39,329 nucleotides of DNA from an uncultured Acetatifactor sp. (GTDB taxonomy: Bacteria > Bacillota > Clostridia > Lachnospirales > Lachnospiraceae). Of the stretch, positions 15,808 to 23,300 are shown in pieces. Every line of letters starts with the position of its first letter. The first letter of the stretch is position 1. Under the pieces are notes generated by a model, which had not been told where the DNA came from, did no database searches, and saw nothing but the letters and a program-made list of their open reading frames with translations. The position numbers and the translations under genes are program-made. The stretch lies in assembly GCA_910577035.1 (NCBI GenBank), contig CAJTKW010000004.1:52931-92259 (forward strand). The letters are read 5' to 3'.

Positions 15808-17175
15808 ATGGATCATATTGAAGAGAAAATATTGAGAATTATTGATGAAAACGCAGATAAAATTATTGCGTTCGGTGATGACATTTGGCATCATGCGGAG
15901 CTGGGATTTATGGAGTATCGCACCAGTGAAAAATTTGTGGAGCAGATGAAAGCACTGGGGCTTTCCATAGAAACAGGGATTGCGATTACCGGGTCAAAAG
16001 CTTACTTAAAAGAAAGGAAAGAAGATGAGGTAAATATTGCGTTAATTGGAGAGATGGATGCTCTTCCGATTGCCAATCATCCTGATGCAAATCCTGATAC
16101 CGGTGCGGTGCATGCCTGCGGTCATGATGCTCAGATTACAGGTGTTATGGGAGCGGCAATCGCACTTTCAGATCCAGAAATTCGGGAGGCTCTGGGTGGC
16201 AATGTTACGTTTATTGGAATGCCTTCCGAAGAACAGGCGGCCATGACAGCCGAACGGAAGAAAGAGTATTCTGAAAGCGGAAAGCTGAAATATTTTGGCG
16301 GTAAAGTTGAATTTATGCATCTTGGCGCAATGGATGATATTGACCTTGCAGTGGGACATCATGTTATGGGAGACGGCAGGGAGTACGGGATTGGAAATGG
16401 ACCAAGCTGGGGATTCATGGATAAGCATGTAACATTTACCGGGCGGGCTTCGCATATTGGTACGGCACATAACGGAGTGGATGCGCAAGGCGCGGCTGTT
16501 CTGGCAGTGACGGCGATCAATGCCCAGAGGGAGGGATTGCCCCGATTTTTCAGTTATAATAAGCATTTGGTACACTGCGCTCTTCAAAGTTCTGCTCCTG
16601 CTGTGAATGTTGTGGTGGACGAGGCGAAGATGACGGTTAATTTCCGGGGCATGAATATGGAAGCTCTGCAGGATTTGGGTTATCGGATTGACCGGGCAGT
16701 AAGGGGTGCATCGGTTGCTATGGGGACAGGTATGAAAATTGAAACGGAAGCAGGTTATATGCCTGTTTTGCCGATTAAGGATGCAAGCATTGTGGCAGAC
16801 GTATTTAATGTGATAGATCCAGAGCATAAACATCCTGTCATCAATCATGAGACAACTGGTTGTACGGATTATGGTGATTTATCGCAAATTATGCCTGTTA
16901 TCCAATTCTACACAGGCGGCCACAACGGCGAGGCGGGCCATTCGCTTAAATTTAATGTTGCGGACAAAAAAGAATACTATGTGGCACCAGCAAAGGCGTT
17001 CGCACTGCTTGCTTATCGATTACTGAAGAATAATGCAGAGCAGGCGAAGAAGATTCTGCAGGAAAACCAGCCGCCGCTGACGAAAGAGCAGTATTTTCAG
17101 ATCGTGGACAGCATGGGATCGGTGGAAGAGATGGAAATGGTTCCGGCTCCTTATTATGAGAAGCTGGGAATGTAA
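15808..17175 (+). CDS. M20D family amidohydrolase/aminoacylase
   Basis: A 455-aa cytosolic metallohydrolase of the M20D group (HipO/AbgB-like), which cleaves N-acyl or aminobenzoyl bonds to free an amino acid. ATG 15808 is chosen because AAGGAGG ends 6 bases upstream. Metal and catalytic residues are in place: HACGHD (102-107), PSEEQ with Glu141/142, HHV at 184-186 and His378 in EAGHSLKF near the C-terminus. A dimerisation-domain segment FTGRASHIG is at 210-218. AbgB proteins pair with AbgT permeases; here the partners are two SLC13-type permeases, so uptake of a conjugated carboxylate followed by amide hydrolysis is likely. It is the last gene of the operon; a terminator lies at 17291-17336. 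Confidence 0.86.
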   Translation: MDHIEEKILRIIDENADKIIAFGDDIWHHAELGFMEYRTSEKFVEQMKALGLSIETGIAITGSKAYLKERKEDEVNIALIGEMDALPIANHPDANPDTGAVHACGHDAQITGVMGAAIALSDPEIREALGGNVTFIGMPSEEQAAMTAERKKEYSESGKLKYFGGKVEFMHLGAMDDIDLAVGHHVMGDGREYGIGNGPSWGFMDKHVTFTGRASHIGTAHNGVDAQGAAVLAVTAINAQREGLPRFFSYNKHLVHCALQSSAPAVNVVVDEAKMTVNFRGMNMEALQDLGYRIDRAVRGASVAMGTGMKIETEAGYMPVLPIKDASIVADVFNVIDPEHKHPVINHETTGCTDYGDLSQIMPVIQFYTGGHNGEAGHSLKFNVADKKEYYVAPAKAFALLAYRLLKNNAEQAKKILQENQPPLTKEQYFQIVDSMGSVEEMEMVPAPYYEKLGM

Positions 17176-17290
17176 TTTGAGCCATGAATATTATTATATG
17201 AGGGGATAAATATATAAAAATTAAAAAACTGTAGGGGAGCCAAGAGACGCTGATAGCGAGCAAAAGAAGAGAATACAAAGAATTAAATAA

Positions 17291-17336
17291 AAAGAGCCAC
17301 TGTACAAACAGAAATGAATGCGCAGTGGTTCTTTTT
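17291..17336 (+). terminator. Rho-independent terminator of the esterase-to-amidohydrolase operon
   Basis: AGAGCCACTG pairs with CAGTGGTTCT, with one G-T pair, around a 20-base loop; a T-run follows to 17336 and an A-run precedes the stem. It lies 115 bases after the M20 stop and directly before the next promoter block. Confidence 0.8.
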
Positions 17337-17337
17337 A

Positions 17338-17453
17338 TATCCAGTTTTTTGGATGTGTGGCTTAATCAACCTGCCTAGAAAACTGGCAATTGATTTTATG
17401 CCGATGGCGGGTCATAATCGGTTATGTAAATCAACACATGGATATTGCATAAG
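17338..17453 (+). promoter_or_regulatory. Promoter region of the LeuA-like operon, copy of the 3.0-kb region
   Basis: TTGATT (17390-17395), a 17-base spacer and CATAAT (17413-17418) form the promoter. The region repeats 3016-3136: both start TATCCAGTTT, the near-identical 20 bases over the -35 (17377-17396) follow at the same distance of 39, the -10 lies at the same offset, and TCAACA-N2-TGGATATT (17431-17446) lies downstream. Conserved order and spacing point to a common regulator. Confidence 0.65.
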
Positions 17454-17466
17454 GAGAGTGTGGCTC

Positions 17467-19128
17467 ATGAACGTACACAAATATATGCGGCAATATTTTA
17501 TGCCGCCTCAGATCAGTTATGACTGGGCAAAAAAAGACTATATTGATAAACCTCCTGCATGGTGTTCCGTGGACTTGCGTGACGGCAATCAGGCGCTGAT
17601 CGAACCTATGGGTCTGGATGAAAAGCTGGAATTTTTTCGGATGCTGGTCGATATAGGATTTAAAGAGATCGAGGTGGGATTTCCGGCGGCGTCCGAAACG
17701 GAGTTCCGTTTTATCCGCACACTGATTGAGGAAGGCATGATTCCGGAGGATGTGACCATACAGGTTCTGACTCAGGCAAGGGAACATATTATCCGAAAGA
17801 CCTTTGAAGCTGTAAAAGGAGCGCCGAGGGCAGTTGTCCATTTATATAATTCAACATCCGTGGCTCAGAGAGAACAGGTCTTTTGCAAAAATAAAGAGCA
17901 GATAAAAAAACTGGCGCTGGACGGTACGGTATTATTGAAAAGGCTGGCAGATGAAACGGAGGGAAATTTCCTGTTTGAATATAGTCCGGAAAGCTTCCAT
18001 GGAACGGAAGTAGATTATGCCCTGGATATCTGCAATGAGGTATCAGCGATATGGGAACCTTCTGAGCAGAGAAAGGTAATCATCAATATACCGGAAACGG
18101 TGGAGACAGCAATGCCCCATGTTTTTGCTTCCCAGATTGAATATATCAGCCGAAACCTGAAAGACCGTGAGCATGTAATATTGAGTATCCATCCTCATAA
18201 TGACCGTGGAGGCGGTGTATGTGATGCGGAACTGGGAGTTCTTGCCGGAGCCGACCGGGTAGAGGGAACGCTGTTTGGAAACGGGGAACGGACGGGAAAT
18301 GTGGATCTGGTCACTCTTGCCATGAACCTGTTTTCTTATGGGATAGAGCCGGGGCTGGATTTTTCTGATATGGTCAGGATACGGGAAACCTATGAATGCC
18401 TGACAGCGATGAAAGTCCATGACAGACATCCTTATGCGGGTGATCTTGTGTTTTCCGCATTTTCCGGTTCCCATCAGGATGCGATTGCCAAAGGAATGAA
18501 TTATCGAAAAGAAAATAATACGGATCTGTGGACAGTTCCCTATCTTCCCATCGATCCGGAAGATGTTGGACGGCATTATGATTCTGATGTGATACGGATT
18601 AACAGCCAGTCCGGAAAAGGCGGGGTTGCCTATATCCTGAAAGAAAACTTTTCTATAACGCTTCCCGAAAAGATGAAGGAGGAGGTCGGATATGTGGTAA
18701 AACAGGTATCTGATGAATCACACAAAGAGATTTCTCCGGATTGGGTATATCAGATTTTCAGGGAAAAATATGTGGATTTGAAACCGTGTTTTGAGATCAG
18801 TGAGTGTCATTTCCGACAGGAAGATGCGATTGTTGCGGTTGCTGCAATCGTACAGAATGGAAAAACGAATTTAGTGCAGGCAAAAGGAAACGGACGTTTA
18901 AATGCGGTCAGCAATGTTTTGAAAGATTATTTCCATATAACGTATACCGTGTCGGTATATGAGGAGCATGCGCTTTCCACAGGTTCTTCTTCAAAGGCTG
19001 CGGCATATATGGGCCTGCAGGCTGATGGACGGATGTTTTGGGGTACAGGTATCCATGAGGATATTATTTCCGCTTCCATTCAAGCTCTTGCAGTGGCAGT
19101 GAACAAACTTCTTAACAGTAACAAGTAA
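17467..19128 (+). CDS. leuA: 2-isopropylmalate synthase-like protein (LeuA type)
   Basis: A 553-aa protein of the long (fungal/actinobacterial-like) 2-isopropylmalate synthase group, which condenses acetyl-CoA with 2-oxoisovalerate. ATG 17467 is used, with AAGGAG 11 bases upstream and a match to the typical MxxxKYMRQYFMPP start. The catalytic TIM barrel is residues 30-300, with SVDLRDGNQAL (metal-binding Asp36, Arg38) and IHPHNDRG (His242, His244). The C-terminal third fits the LeuA regulatory domain; SSSKAAAYMGL near the end is common in it. No leuB, leuC or leuD is in the window. It is co-transcribed with a cyclophilin-like and a decarboxylase-like protein, so it may serve a related Claisen condensation in place of leucine synthesis. 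Homology is firm, the substrate is not. Confidence 0.88.
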   Translation: MNVHKYMRQYFMPPQISYDWAKKDYIDKPPAWCSVDLRDGNQALIEPMGLDEKLEFFRMLVDIGFKEIEVGFPAASETEFRFIRTLIEEGMIPEDVTIQVLTQAREHIIRKTFEAVKGAPRAVVHLYNSTSVAQREQVFCKNKEQIKKLALDGTVLLKRLADETEGNFLFEYSPESFHGTEVDYALDICNEVSAIWEPSEQRKVIINIPETVETAMPHVFASQIEYISRNLKDREHVILSIHPHNDRGGGVCDAELGVLAGADRVEGTLFGNGERTGNVDLVTLAMNLFSYGIEPGLDFSDMVRIRETYECLTAMKVHDRHPYAGDLVFSAFSGSHQDAIAKGMNYRKENNTDLWTVPYLPIDPEDVGRHYDSDVIRINSQSGKGGVAYILKENFSITLPEKMKEEVGYVVKQVSDESHKEISPDWVYQIFREKYVDLKPCFEISECHFRQEDAIVAVAAIVQNGKTNLVQAKGNGRLNAVSNVLKDYFHITYTVSVYEEHALSTGSSSKAAAYMGLQADGRMFWGTGIHEDIISASIQALAVAVNKLLNSNK

Positions 19129-19157
19129 AATAGAATATGACACAGGAGGAAATGAAA

Positions 19158-19514
19158 ATGTCAACACCCATTGTATTAAAAGCAAACAATACCGTGATTC
19201 CGGCCACATTGAATGATACTGTGGCAGCTTTGGATTTTAAGAAGCGTCTGCCCTTTACGGTATCCGGACACAGATCAGCAGTTGATTACTGCTGTACGGC
19301 GGCCAGCGGGGTTTTTGATCCGGCCCAAACACAGTCCGGATGGAAAAATGGCGATATCAGCCTTGCAGGGGGATGGTTTGCGGTTCTGTTTGACGGAGAG
19401 GAAACGTCCTCAAGTTACAGGGGAATGATGATCATCGCGCATATAGATGAGGAAAACCTTCATCTGGTGAAAGAACTCCCCAATTCCGTGCGCTTTACGG
19501 TTGAACTGGCATAG
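19158..19514 (+). CDS. Cyclophilin-like fold protein, cytosolic
   Basis: A 118-aa protein of the cyclophilin-like (Cyclophil_like/DUF369) group. ATG 19158 is preferred to 19152 because AGGAGG ends 8 bases upstream. The middle reads ALDFKKRLPFTVSGHRSAVDYC and the later strand LAGGWFAVLFDGEE, which fit the beta-barrel pattern. It lacks the active-site residues of true peptidyl-prolyl isomerases. Members often sit beside flavodoxins, aldo/keto reductases and carboxymuconolactone decarboxylases in Clostridia; their function is unknown. An exported relative lies at 22704. It follows the LeuA-like gene by 29 bases and ends 22 bases before the MerR-like gene. Confidence 0.7.
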   Translation: MSTPIVLKANNTVIPATLNDTVAALDFKKRLPFTVSGHRSAVDYCCTAASGVFDPAQTQSGWKNGDISLAGGWFAVLFDGEETSSSYRGMMIIAHIDEENLHLVKELPNSVRFTVELA

Positions 19515-19536
19515 AAGTCAGATTGGGGGGATTACA

Positions 19537-19890
19537 ATGACGATTGCGGAAGCGAGTAAACAGTTTCTCATTCCCCTTCCTGTTTTTCGGGAATATGAGC
19601 AGTTATGCGATGAAAAAAAGAGCAGAGCCGGAGAGTGGCAATGTGATGACCATGACCTGGAGCAGCTTGGTTTTATTATAACCTTGCATGGAATAGGATT
19701 TGATGAGGGAGAAGTGCAGAGATATATGAAAATGGCTCCCGGAAAAAGGACTGCAAGGGAGAGAATCCAGATGTTGAATAAGAAGCGTGGTAAAATATTG
19801 GATGAGATCCATTCGTTAGAACATCAGATAAGTCGATTGGATTATCTCCGGTATGAACTTCAGAAAGTATGTGAGGAGGATGGAAAATGA
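19537..19890 (+). CDS. MerR-like small regulator
   Basis: A 117-aa protein resembling a MerR family regulator. MTIAEASKQFLIPLPVFREYEQLC would be the degenerate winged HTH, LEQLGFIITLHGIGFDEGEVQRYM matches the second MerR helix pair, and residues about 75-112 (NKKRGKILDEIHSLEHQISRLDYL) are a predicted coiled coil for dimerisation. There is no C-terminal effector domain or metal-binding Cys cluster. GGGGGG lies about 8 bases ahead of ATG 19537. The stop overlaps the start of the next gene by 4 bases, so the two are translationally coupled. It probably regulates this small operon; the recognition helix is weaker than usual, so a non-DNA-binding role cannot be excluded. Confidence 0.65.
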   Translation: MTIAEASKQFLIPLPVFREYEQLCDEKKSRAGEWQCDDHDLEQLGFIITLHGIGFDEGEVQRYMKMAPGKRTARERIQMLNKKRGKILDEIHSLEHQISRLDYLRYELQKVCEEDGK

Positions 19891-20570
19891 ATTTATATGA
19901 AACAGATCCGGAATTTATGGAACGATTTGAATATTTTGCGTTTGAGGAAGTAACGAATGAATCCGGGCAACAGCTGCCGGATGAAACAAGATTTATGGCG
20001 ATTCTGGCGGCTTTGATCGGTGTTCAGGGAGTCGATGAATTTAAGGTTATGCTTCCGAAAGCATTGGACGCAGGGGTGAATGCGGTTTCCGTAAAGGAAA
20101 TCGTTTATCAGGCGGTGGATTATCTGGGAATGGGACGCGTGCTGCCATTTTTAATGGCGGCCAACGAGGTTATGGAAAAGAGAGGTATTGTGCTTCCGCT
20201 TCCCGGACAGGCTACTACCACTCTGAAAGACCGGCTGGAAAAAGGGGTGAAAGCACAGGTTGATATTTTTGGAGAGCATATGAAAGAGGTGTGGAAAAAC
20301 GGCCATATCAATCGCTGGCTTTCCGAAAACTGTTTTGGAGACTATTATACCCGGACAGGGCTTGACCTTGCGCAAAGGGAGATGATCACATTCTGCTTTT
20401 TAGCTGCGCAGGGCGGGTGTGAACCGCAATTAACCGCCCATGCGAAGGGCAATATAAACCTGGGAAATGATAAAGACTTTTTGGTTAAGGTAATATCACA
20501 GTGCCTGCCCTATATCGGCTATCCCAGAAGTCTGAATGCGGTTGCCTGTGTGAATAAAGCGGTGGAATAG
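19887..20570 (+). CDS. Double carboxymuconolactone decarboxylase (CMD) domain protein
   Basis: A 227-aa protein made of two CMD-like helical repeats. The first (residues 30-105) contains RFMAILAALIGVQGVDEFKVM, the second (125-225) contains LAQREMITFCFLAAQGGCEPQLTAHAKGNINLG and LPYIGYPRSLNAV, the latter typical of the family. The CxxC redox motif of AhpD relatives is absent, so peroxidase activity is not expected. Such double-domain proteins are common in Clostridia, often near flavodoxins and aldo/keto reductases, and their reaction is unknown. ATGA overlap with the MerR-like gene indicates coupling. The gene converges on the LysR gene 18 bases away, and no terminator is visible between them. 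Confidence 0.78.
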   Translation: MNLYETDPEFMERFEYFAFEEVTNESGQQLPDETRFMAILAALIGVQGVDEFKVMLPKALDAGVNAVSVKEIVYQAVDYLGMGRVLPFLMAANEVMEKRGIVLPLPGQATTTLKDRLEKGVKAQVDIFGEHMKEVWKNGHINRWLSENCFGDYYTRTGLDLAQREMITFCFLAAQGGCEPQLTAHAKGNINLGNDKDFLVKVISQCLPYIGYPRSLNAVACVNKAVE

Positions 20571-20588
20571 AGGCCGCTGGCACCGGAA

Positions 20589-21497
20589 TTATCTGGCAGA
20601 CATATTCTGCCTGTCAGAAACCAGAGAACGGATAATATCCAGAAACTGCATGGTTTCAGGAGCAGGTTCGGAGGAAAAAAGAATGCCATAAGGAACCATA
20701 TAATCTACCTGGAAAGGAATGGAAACCAGAGAGGGATGTACATCACGCCAGGCGTTTAGACTGAGCAGGATACATCCTTCTTCTGCGCACTGGTTGAATA
20801 CGTCCAGATCATAATGGCGGGGAACATCCACGATGGTAACTTCGGGATGTTCTTTTTCTATATCCCTGCGCACCTTATCGTTGACAGGGCTGTTTCCACG
20901 AATCTGCATAAGAAGGCGTTCTCCATGCAGATCCTCATAAGAAATGCTGGTTTTGCCGGAGAGAGGATGAGTTTTGGGCATGGCAAGGCAGAAGCGGTAT
21001 TGTCCTAATTCCAGAAAGCTGGCAGTTTTGGCCACATTCACAGAATTATGGGGGCCTACGATTAGATCGTATTTTTTCCCTACGTCTGTAAAAGCGGCTC
21101 CTGTGCTGGTATCGGTGGAGGGAACCACTTTCAGCTTGAAATGCGGATATTTGTCACTGACAGCGTTCCATAAATCCATCAGAATTTTACAGGGATACAG
21201 GGCGGAAGTACCTACCCGGACAATGGCATGTCCGATGTTCTGCGCTTTATGAGCCCGGTCTATGGCTTCTCTGGAATATTGGATCATGACTTTGGCATCT
21301 TTATAAAGAGATTCTCCGGCAGCGGTCAGGTGTATGCCCTGATTGGTGCGTGTCATCAGGGAGAGTCCTATATGTTGTTCCAACAGGTTTATCTGTTTCA
21401 TAACAGCGGTTGCAGATATATAAAGTTTTTCGGAAGCCTTCAGGAAACTTCCGCAGTCTGCAACCTCAATAAAGGTATTCAAGGATTGATTATACAT
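20589..21497 (-). CDS. LysR family transcriptional regulator
   Basis: A 302-aa LysR regulator on the minus strand. The N-terminal winged HTH is clear: LNTFIEVADCGSFLKASEKLYISATAVMKQINLLEQHIGLSLMTRTNQGIHLTAAGESLY. The linker helix follows at 60-88, and residues 90-290 form the effector-binding domain (AIVRVGTSALYPCKILMDLW, then LAMPKTHPLSG). It is divergent from the ApbE/flavodoxin operon, the classical layout for a LysR activator and its target. A promoter (TTGACA-N17-TAAAAT) and a symmetrical T-N11-A site lie just upstream, the latter where autorepression would be expected. The effector is unknown. Confidence 0.92.
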   Translation of the reverse strand: MYNQSLNTFIEVADCGSFLKASEKLYISATAVMKQINLLEQHIGLSLMTRTNQGIHLTAAGESLYKDAKVMIQYSREAIDRAHKAQNIGHAIVRVGTSALYPCKILMDLWNAVSDKYPHFKLKVVPSTDTSTGAAFTDVGKKYDLIVGPHNSVNVAKTASFLELGQYRFCLAMPKTHPLSGKTSISYEDLHGERLLMQIRGNSPVNDKVRRDIEKEHPEVTIVDVPRHYDLDVFNQCAEEGCILLSLNAWRDVHPSLVSIPFQVDYMVPYGILFSSEPAPETMQFLDIIRSLVSDRQNMSAR

Positions 21498-21515
21498 CGT
21501 AGCCTCTCTCTTTGC

Positions 21516-21532
21516 TTTAACTATTGGTTAAA
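21516..21532. promoter_or_regulatory. LysR-type operator (T-N11-A palindrome)
   Basis: TTTAAC (21516-21521), TATTG, GTTAAA (21527-21532): a perfect palindrome with the T-N11-A form used by LysR proteins. It lies just downstream of the LysR -10 element, so binding should repress the LysR gene. It is about 105 bases from the divergent ApbE start. Confidence 0.6.
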
Positions 21533-21535
21533 ACG

Positions 21536-21564
21536 ATTTTATCATTTGGGAACTTCCATGTCAA
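21536..21564 (-). promoter_or_regulatory. Promoter of the LysR gene
   Basis: On the minus strand TTGACA (21564-21559), 17 bases, TAAAAT (21541-21536), a near-consensus sigma-A promoter. The -35 overlaps a small palindrome, CAAGCC-GGA-GGCTTG (21562-21576). No good -35 is visible for the divergent ApbE operon, only TATAAT at 21609-21614, consistent with activator dependence. Confidence 0.7.
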
Positions 21565-21637
21565 GCCGGAGGCTTGTAAAATGGGAATGGTAAGATAGGA
21601 GCAGATATTATAATGAGCCGGAAAAGGTTGGTGAAGG

Positions 21638-22678
21638 ATGAGAAAGAGAGTGATTTTGCTGCCGTGTATTCTCTGTATGATTTTGGCTCTCATGGCTTGC
21701 GGGCAGACAGAAATGAAAGAAAATGAAACGATGGCAGAAAAACAGTTTTTTGCCATGAACACCTATATTTCCCTGGTAGCTTATGGAGATGGAGCAAAGA
21801 CGGCATTATCCGGCGCAGAGGGACAAATCAGAGAACTGGAAGATTTATGGTCTGTAACAGAGGAACAAAGTGAGATTTACAAATTGAATCATCACCAGGA
21901 AAACAGTATGACAGTAAGTACCGAAACGGCAGACCTGATTTCCTATGCTCTGGATATGGCGGAGCAGACAGACGGGGCTTTGGAGCCTACCATTTACCCG
22001 GTTCTCTGTGAATGGGGATTTACAACTAAAGAACATAACGTGCCGTCTGCGGAGGAAATCGATCAGTGCCTTAAATATGTCGGCTATGAAAAGGTGGTAT
22101 TAAACGAAAATGAAATAGAAATGTCGGAGGGCGTTCAGCTTGACATGGGCGCCGTTGCAAAAGGATATATTGGCGACCTTGTGATACAGCAGATGAAAGA
22201 ACAGGGAATTTCCTCTGCCATGTTAAGTCTTGGAGGAAATATTCAGGTGATAGGAACAAAGCCAGACGGCTCTCTTTGGCGGGTGGGGCTGCGTGATCCC
22301 TTTAGACAGAACAGCTTTGGGATATTAGAAGTTTCTGATTGTGCGGTCATTACTTCCGGCGGCTATCAGAACAATTTTACGGATGAAGCCGGAAATGTAT
22401 ATCACCACATCATTGATCCGGCCACAGGGAAGCCCGCTGAAAATGGTCTTGCATCCGTTACGGTTACGGGTAAAGAGGGGAAAATATGTGATGCTCTTTC
22501 CACGGCATTATTCGTTATGGGAACGGAGAAGGCCATTTGCTATTGGCAGGAACATGGGGACTTTGAAATGGTTCTGGTGGATACAGACGGCAGTGTGTAT
22601 ATTACCGAAGGGATTGAAAAGCAGTTTTCATTGACGGAAGCATACGCATCTGTTCCGTTTCAAGTAATCAGGCGGTAA
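21638..22678 (+). CDS. apbE: ApbE, FAD:protein FMN transferase lipoprotein
   Basis: A 346-aa exported lipoprotein (lipobox LMAC, Cys21). ApbE proteins outside the membrane take FAD and either attach FMN to a Thr/Ser of a target protein or hydrolyse FAD to FMN and AMP. The hallmarks are all present: MNTYISL near 40, DMGAVAKGYIGD (169-180), LGGNIQVIG (198-206), SGGYQNNF (240-247), HHIIDPATGKP (256-266) and DALSTALFVMG (285-295) with the Mg-binding Asp and Thr/Ser. Length is typical. It is the first gene of the operon opposite the LysR gene. No FMN-bind domain with the usual acceptor motif is found in the window, so its clients here may be the exported flavodoxins, supplied with FMN non-covalently. 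Confidence 0.92.
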   Translation: MRKRVILLPCILCMILALMACGQTEMKENETMAEKQFFAMNTYISLVAYGDGAKTALSGAEGQIRELEDLWSVTEEQSEIYKLNHHQENSMTVSTETADLISYALDMAEQTDGALEPTIYPVLCEWGFTTKEHNVPSAEEIDQCLKYVGYEKVVLNENEIEMSEGVQLDMGAVAKGYIGDLVIQQMKEQGISSAMLSLGGNIQVIGTKPDGSLWRVGLRDPFRQNSFGILEVSDCAVITSGGYQNNFTDEAGNVYHHIIDPATGKPAENGLASVTVTGKEGKICDALSTALFVMGTEKAICYWQEHGDFEMVLVDTDGSVYITEGIEKQFSLTEAYASVPFQVIRR

Positions 22679-22703
22679 AAAATGAACAGAAAGGAACGAA
22701 AGT

Positions 22704-23294
22704 ATGAAAAAAATGATGGTTATGTGCCTGGCAGCATTGATGTCTCTTGGCGGTTTGACAGCCTGCGGTAACGCAGAACAGACAGAGGTAAAGGATTCTC
22801 TGGCACAGGCTCCCACGGAGGAATCAGAAGAACAAAAATCAGAATCCGAAGAAACCGCTCTGCAATCCTCGGAGGAATCAGATACGGCAGAGCCGGAAAA
22901 GGAACGCACTTTCCCGGAGCCGGTATATGGGGATACCTGTATCCGTCTGTCATGGGGAGAGGACAAGGAAATCATTGTCCGTCTGATTGACAATGACGCT
23001 ACGGCGGATTTGGTTTCAAAACTTCCCGTATCCCTGCCATTTGAAGATTACAGAGGATTTCAGAGGGATGCTATTCTGGACTTAGATCCCGGCAGTTCTC
23101 CTTCACAGTGCGATGTTTTCACAGGAGATTTTGCTTATTACGATCCGTGGAGCCACCTCACTTTTTTCTGTGAGGATTTTGGGTATTCCAGAGATTTAAC
23201 GCCCCTTGGGACGATTGAATCCGGTCTGGAATATCTGGAAGGGATAGACGATGGAAGTGATGTTCTGATAGAAGTGGTGGAGCAGGAGGGATAA
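22704..23294 (+). CDS. Exported cyclophilin-like lipoprotein
   Basis: A 196-aa lipoprotein. The signal peptide ends in LTAC (Cys21), and a low-complexity Glu/Ser-rich spacer runs to about residue 72. The folded part resembles the cyclophilin-like (Cyclophil_like) domain: TCIRLSWGEDKEIIVRLIDNDATADLVSKLP, then LPFEDYRGFQRDAILDL and GDFAYYDPWSHLTFFCEDFGYSRDLTPLGTIESGLEYL. The order of the first strand, N-x-T-A-x-x-L, and the GD-Y-P-LxxF segment match that family. No catalytic residues are evident. It lies between ApbE and the flavodoxin fusion, 6 bases from the latter, so it is probably part of the same extracytoplasmic system, perhaps as a binding or scaffold protein. A cytosolic relative lies at 19158. 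Confidence 0.75.
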   Translation: MKKMMVMCLAALMSLGGLTACGNAEQTEVKDSLAQAPTEESEEQKSESEETALQSSEESDTAEPEKERTFPEPVYGDTCIRLSWGEDKEIIVRLIDNDATADLVSKLPVSLPFEDYRGFQRDAILDLDPGSSPSQCDVFTGDFAYYDPWSHLTFFCEDFGYSRDLTPLGTIESGLEYLEGIDDGSDVLIEVVEQEG

Positions 23295-23300
23295 AGCAAT

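Noticed and set aside
16168..16848. 226-codon minus-strand frame in the M20 gene
   Set aside because: Antisense shadow, His/Cys-rich, no SD.
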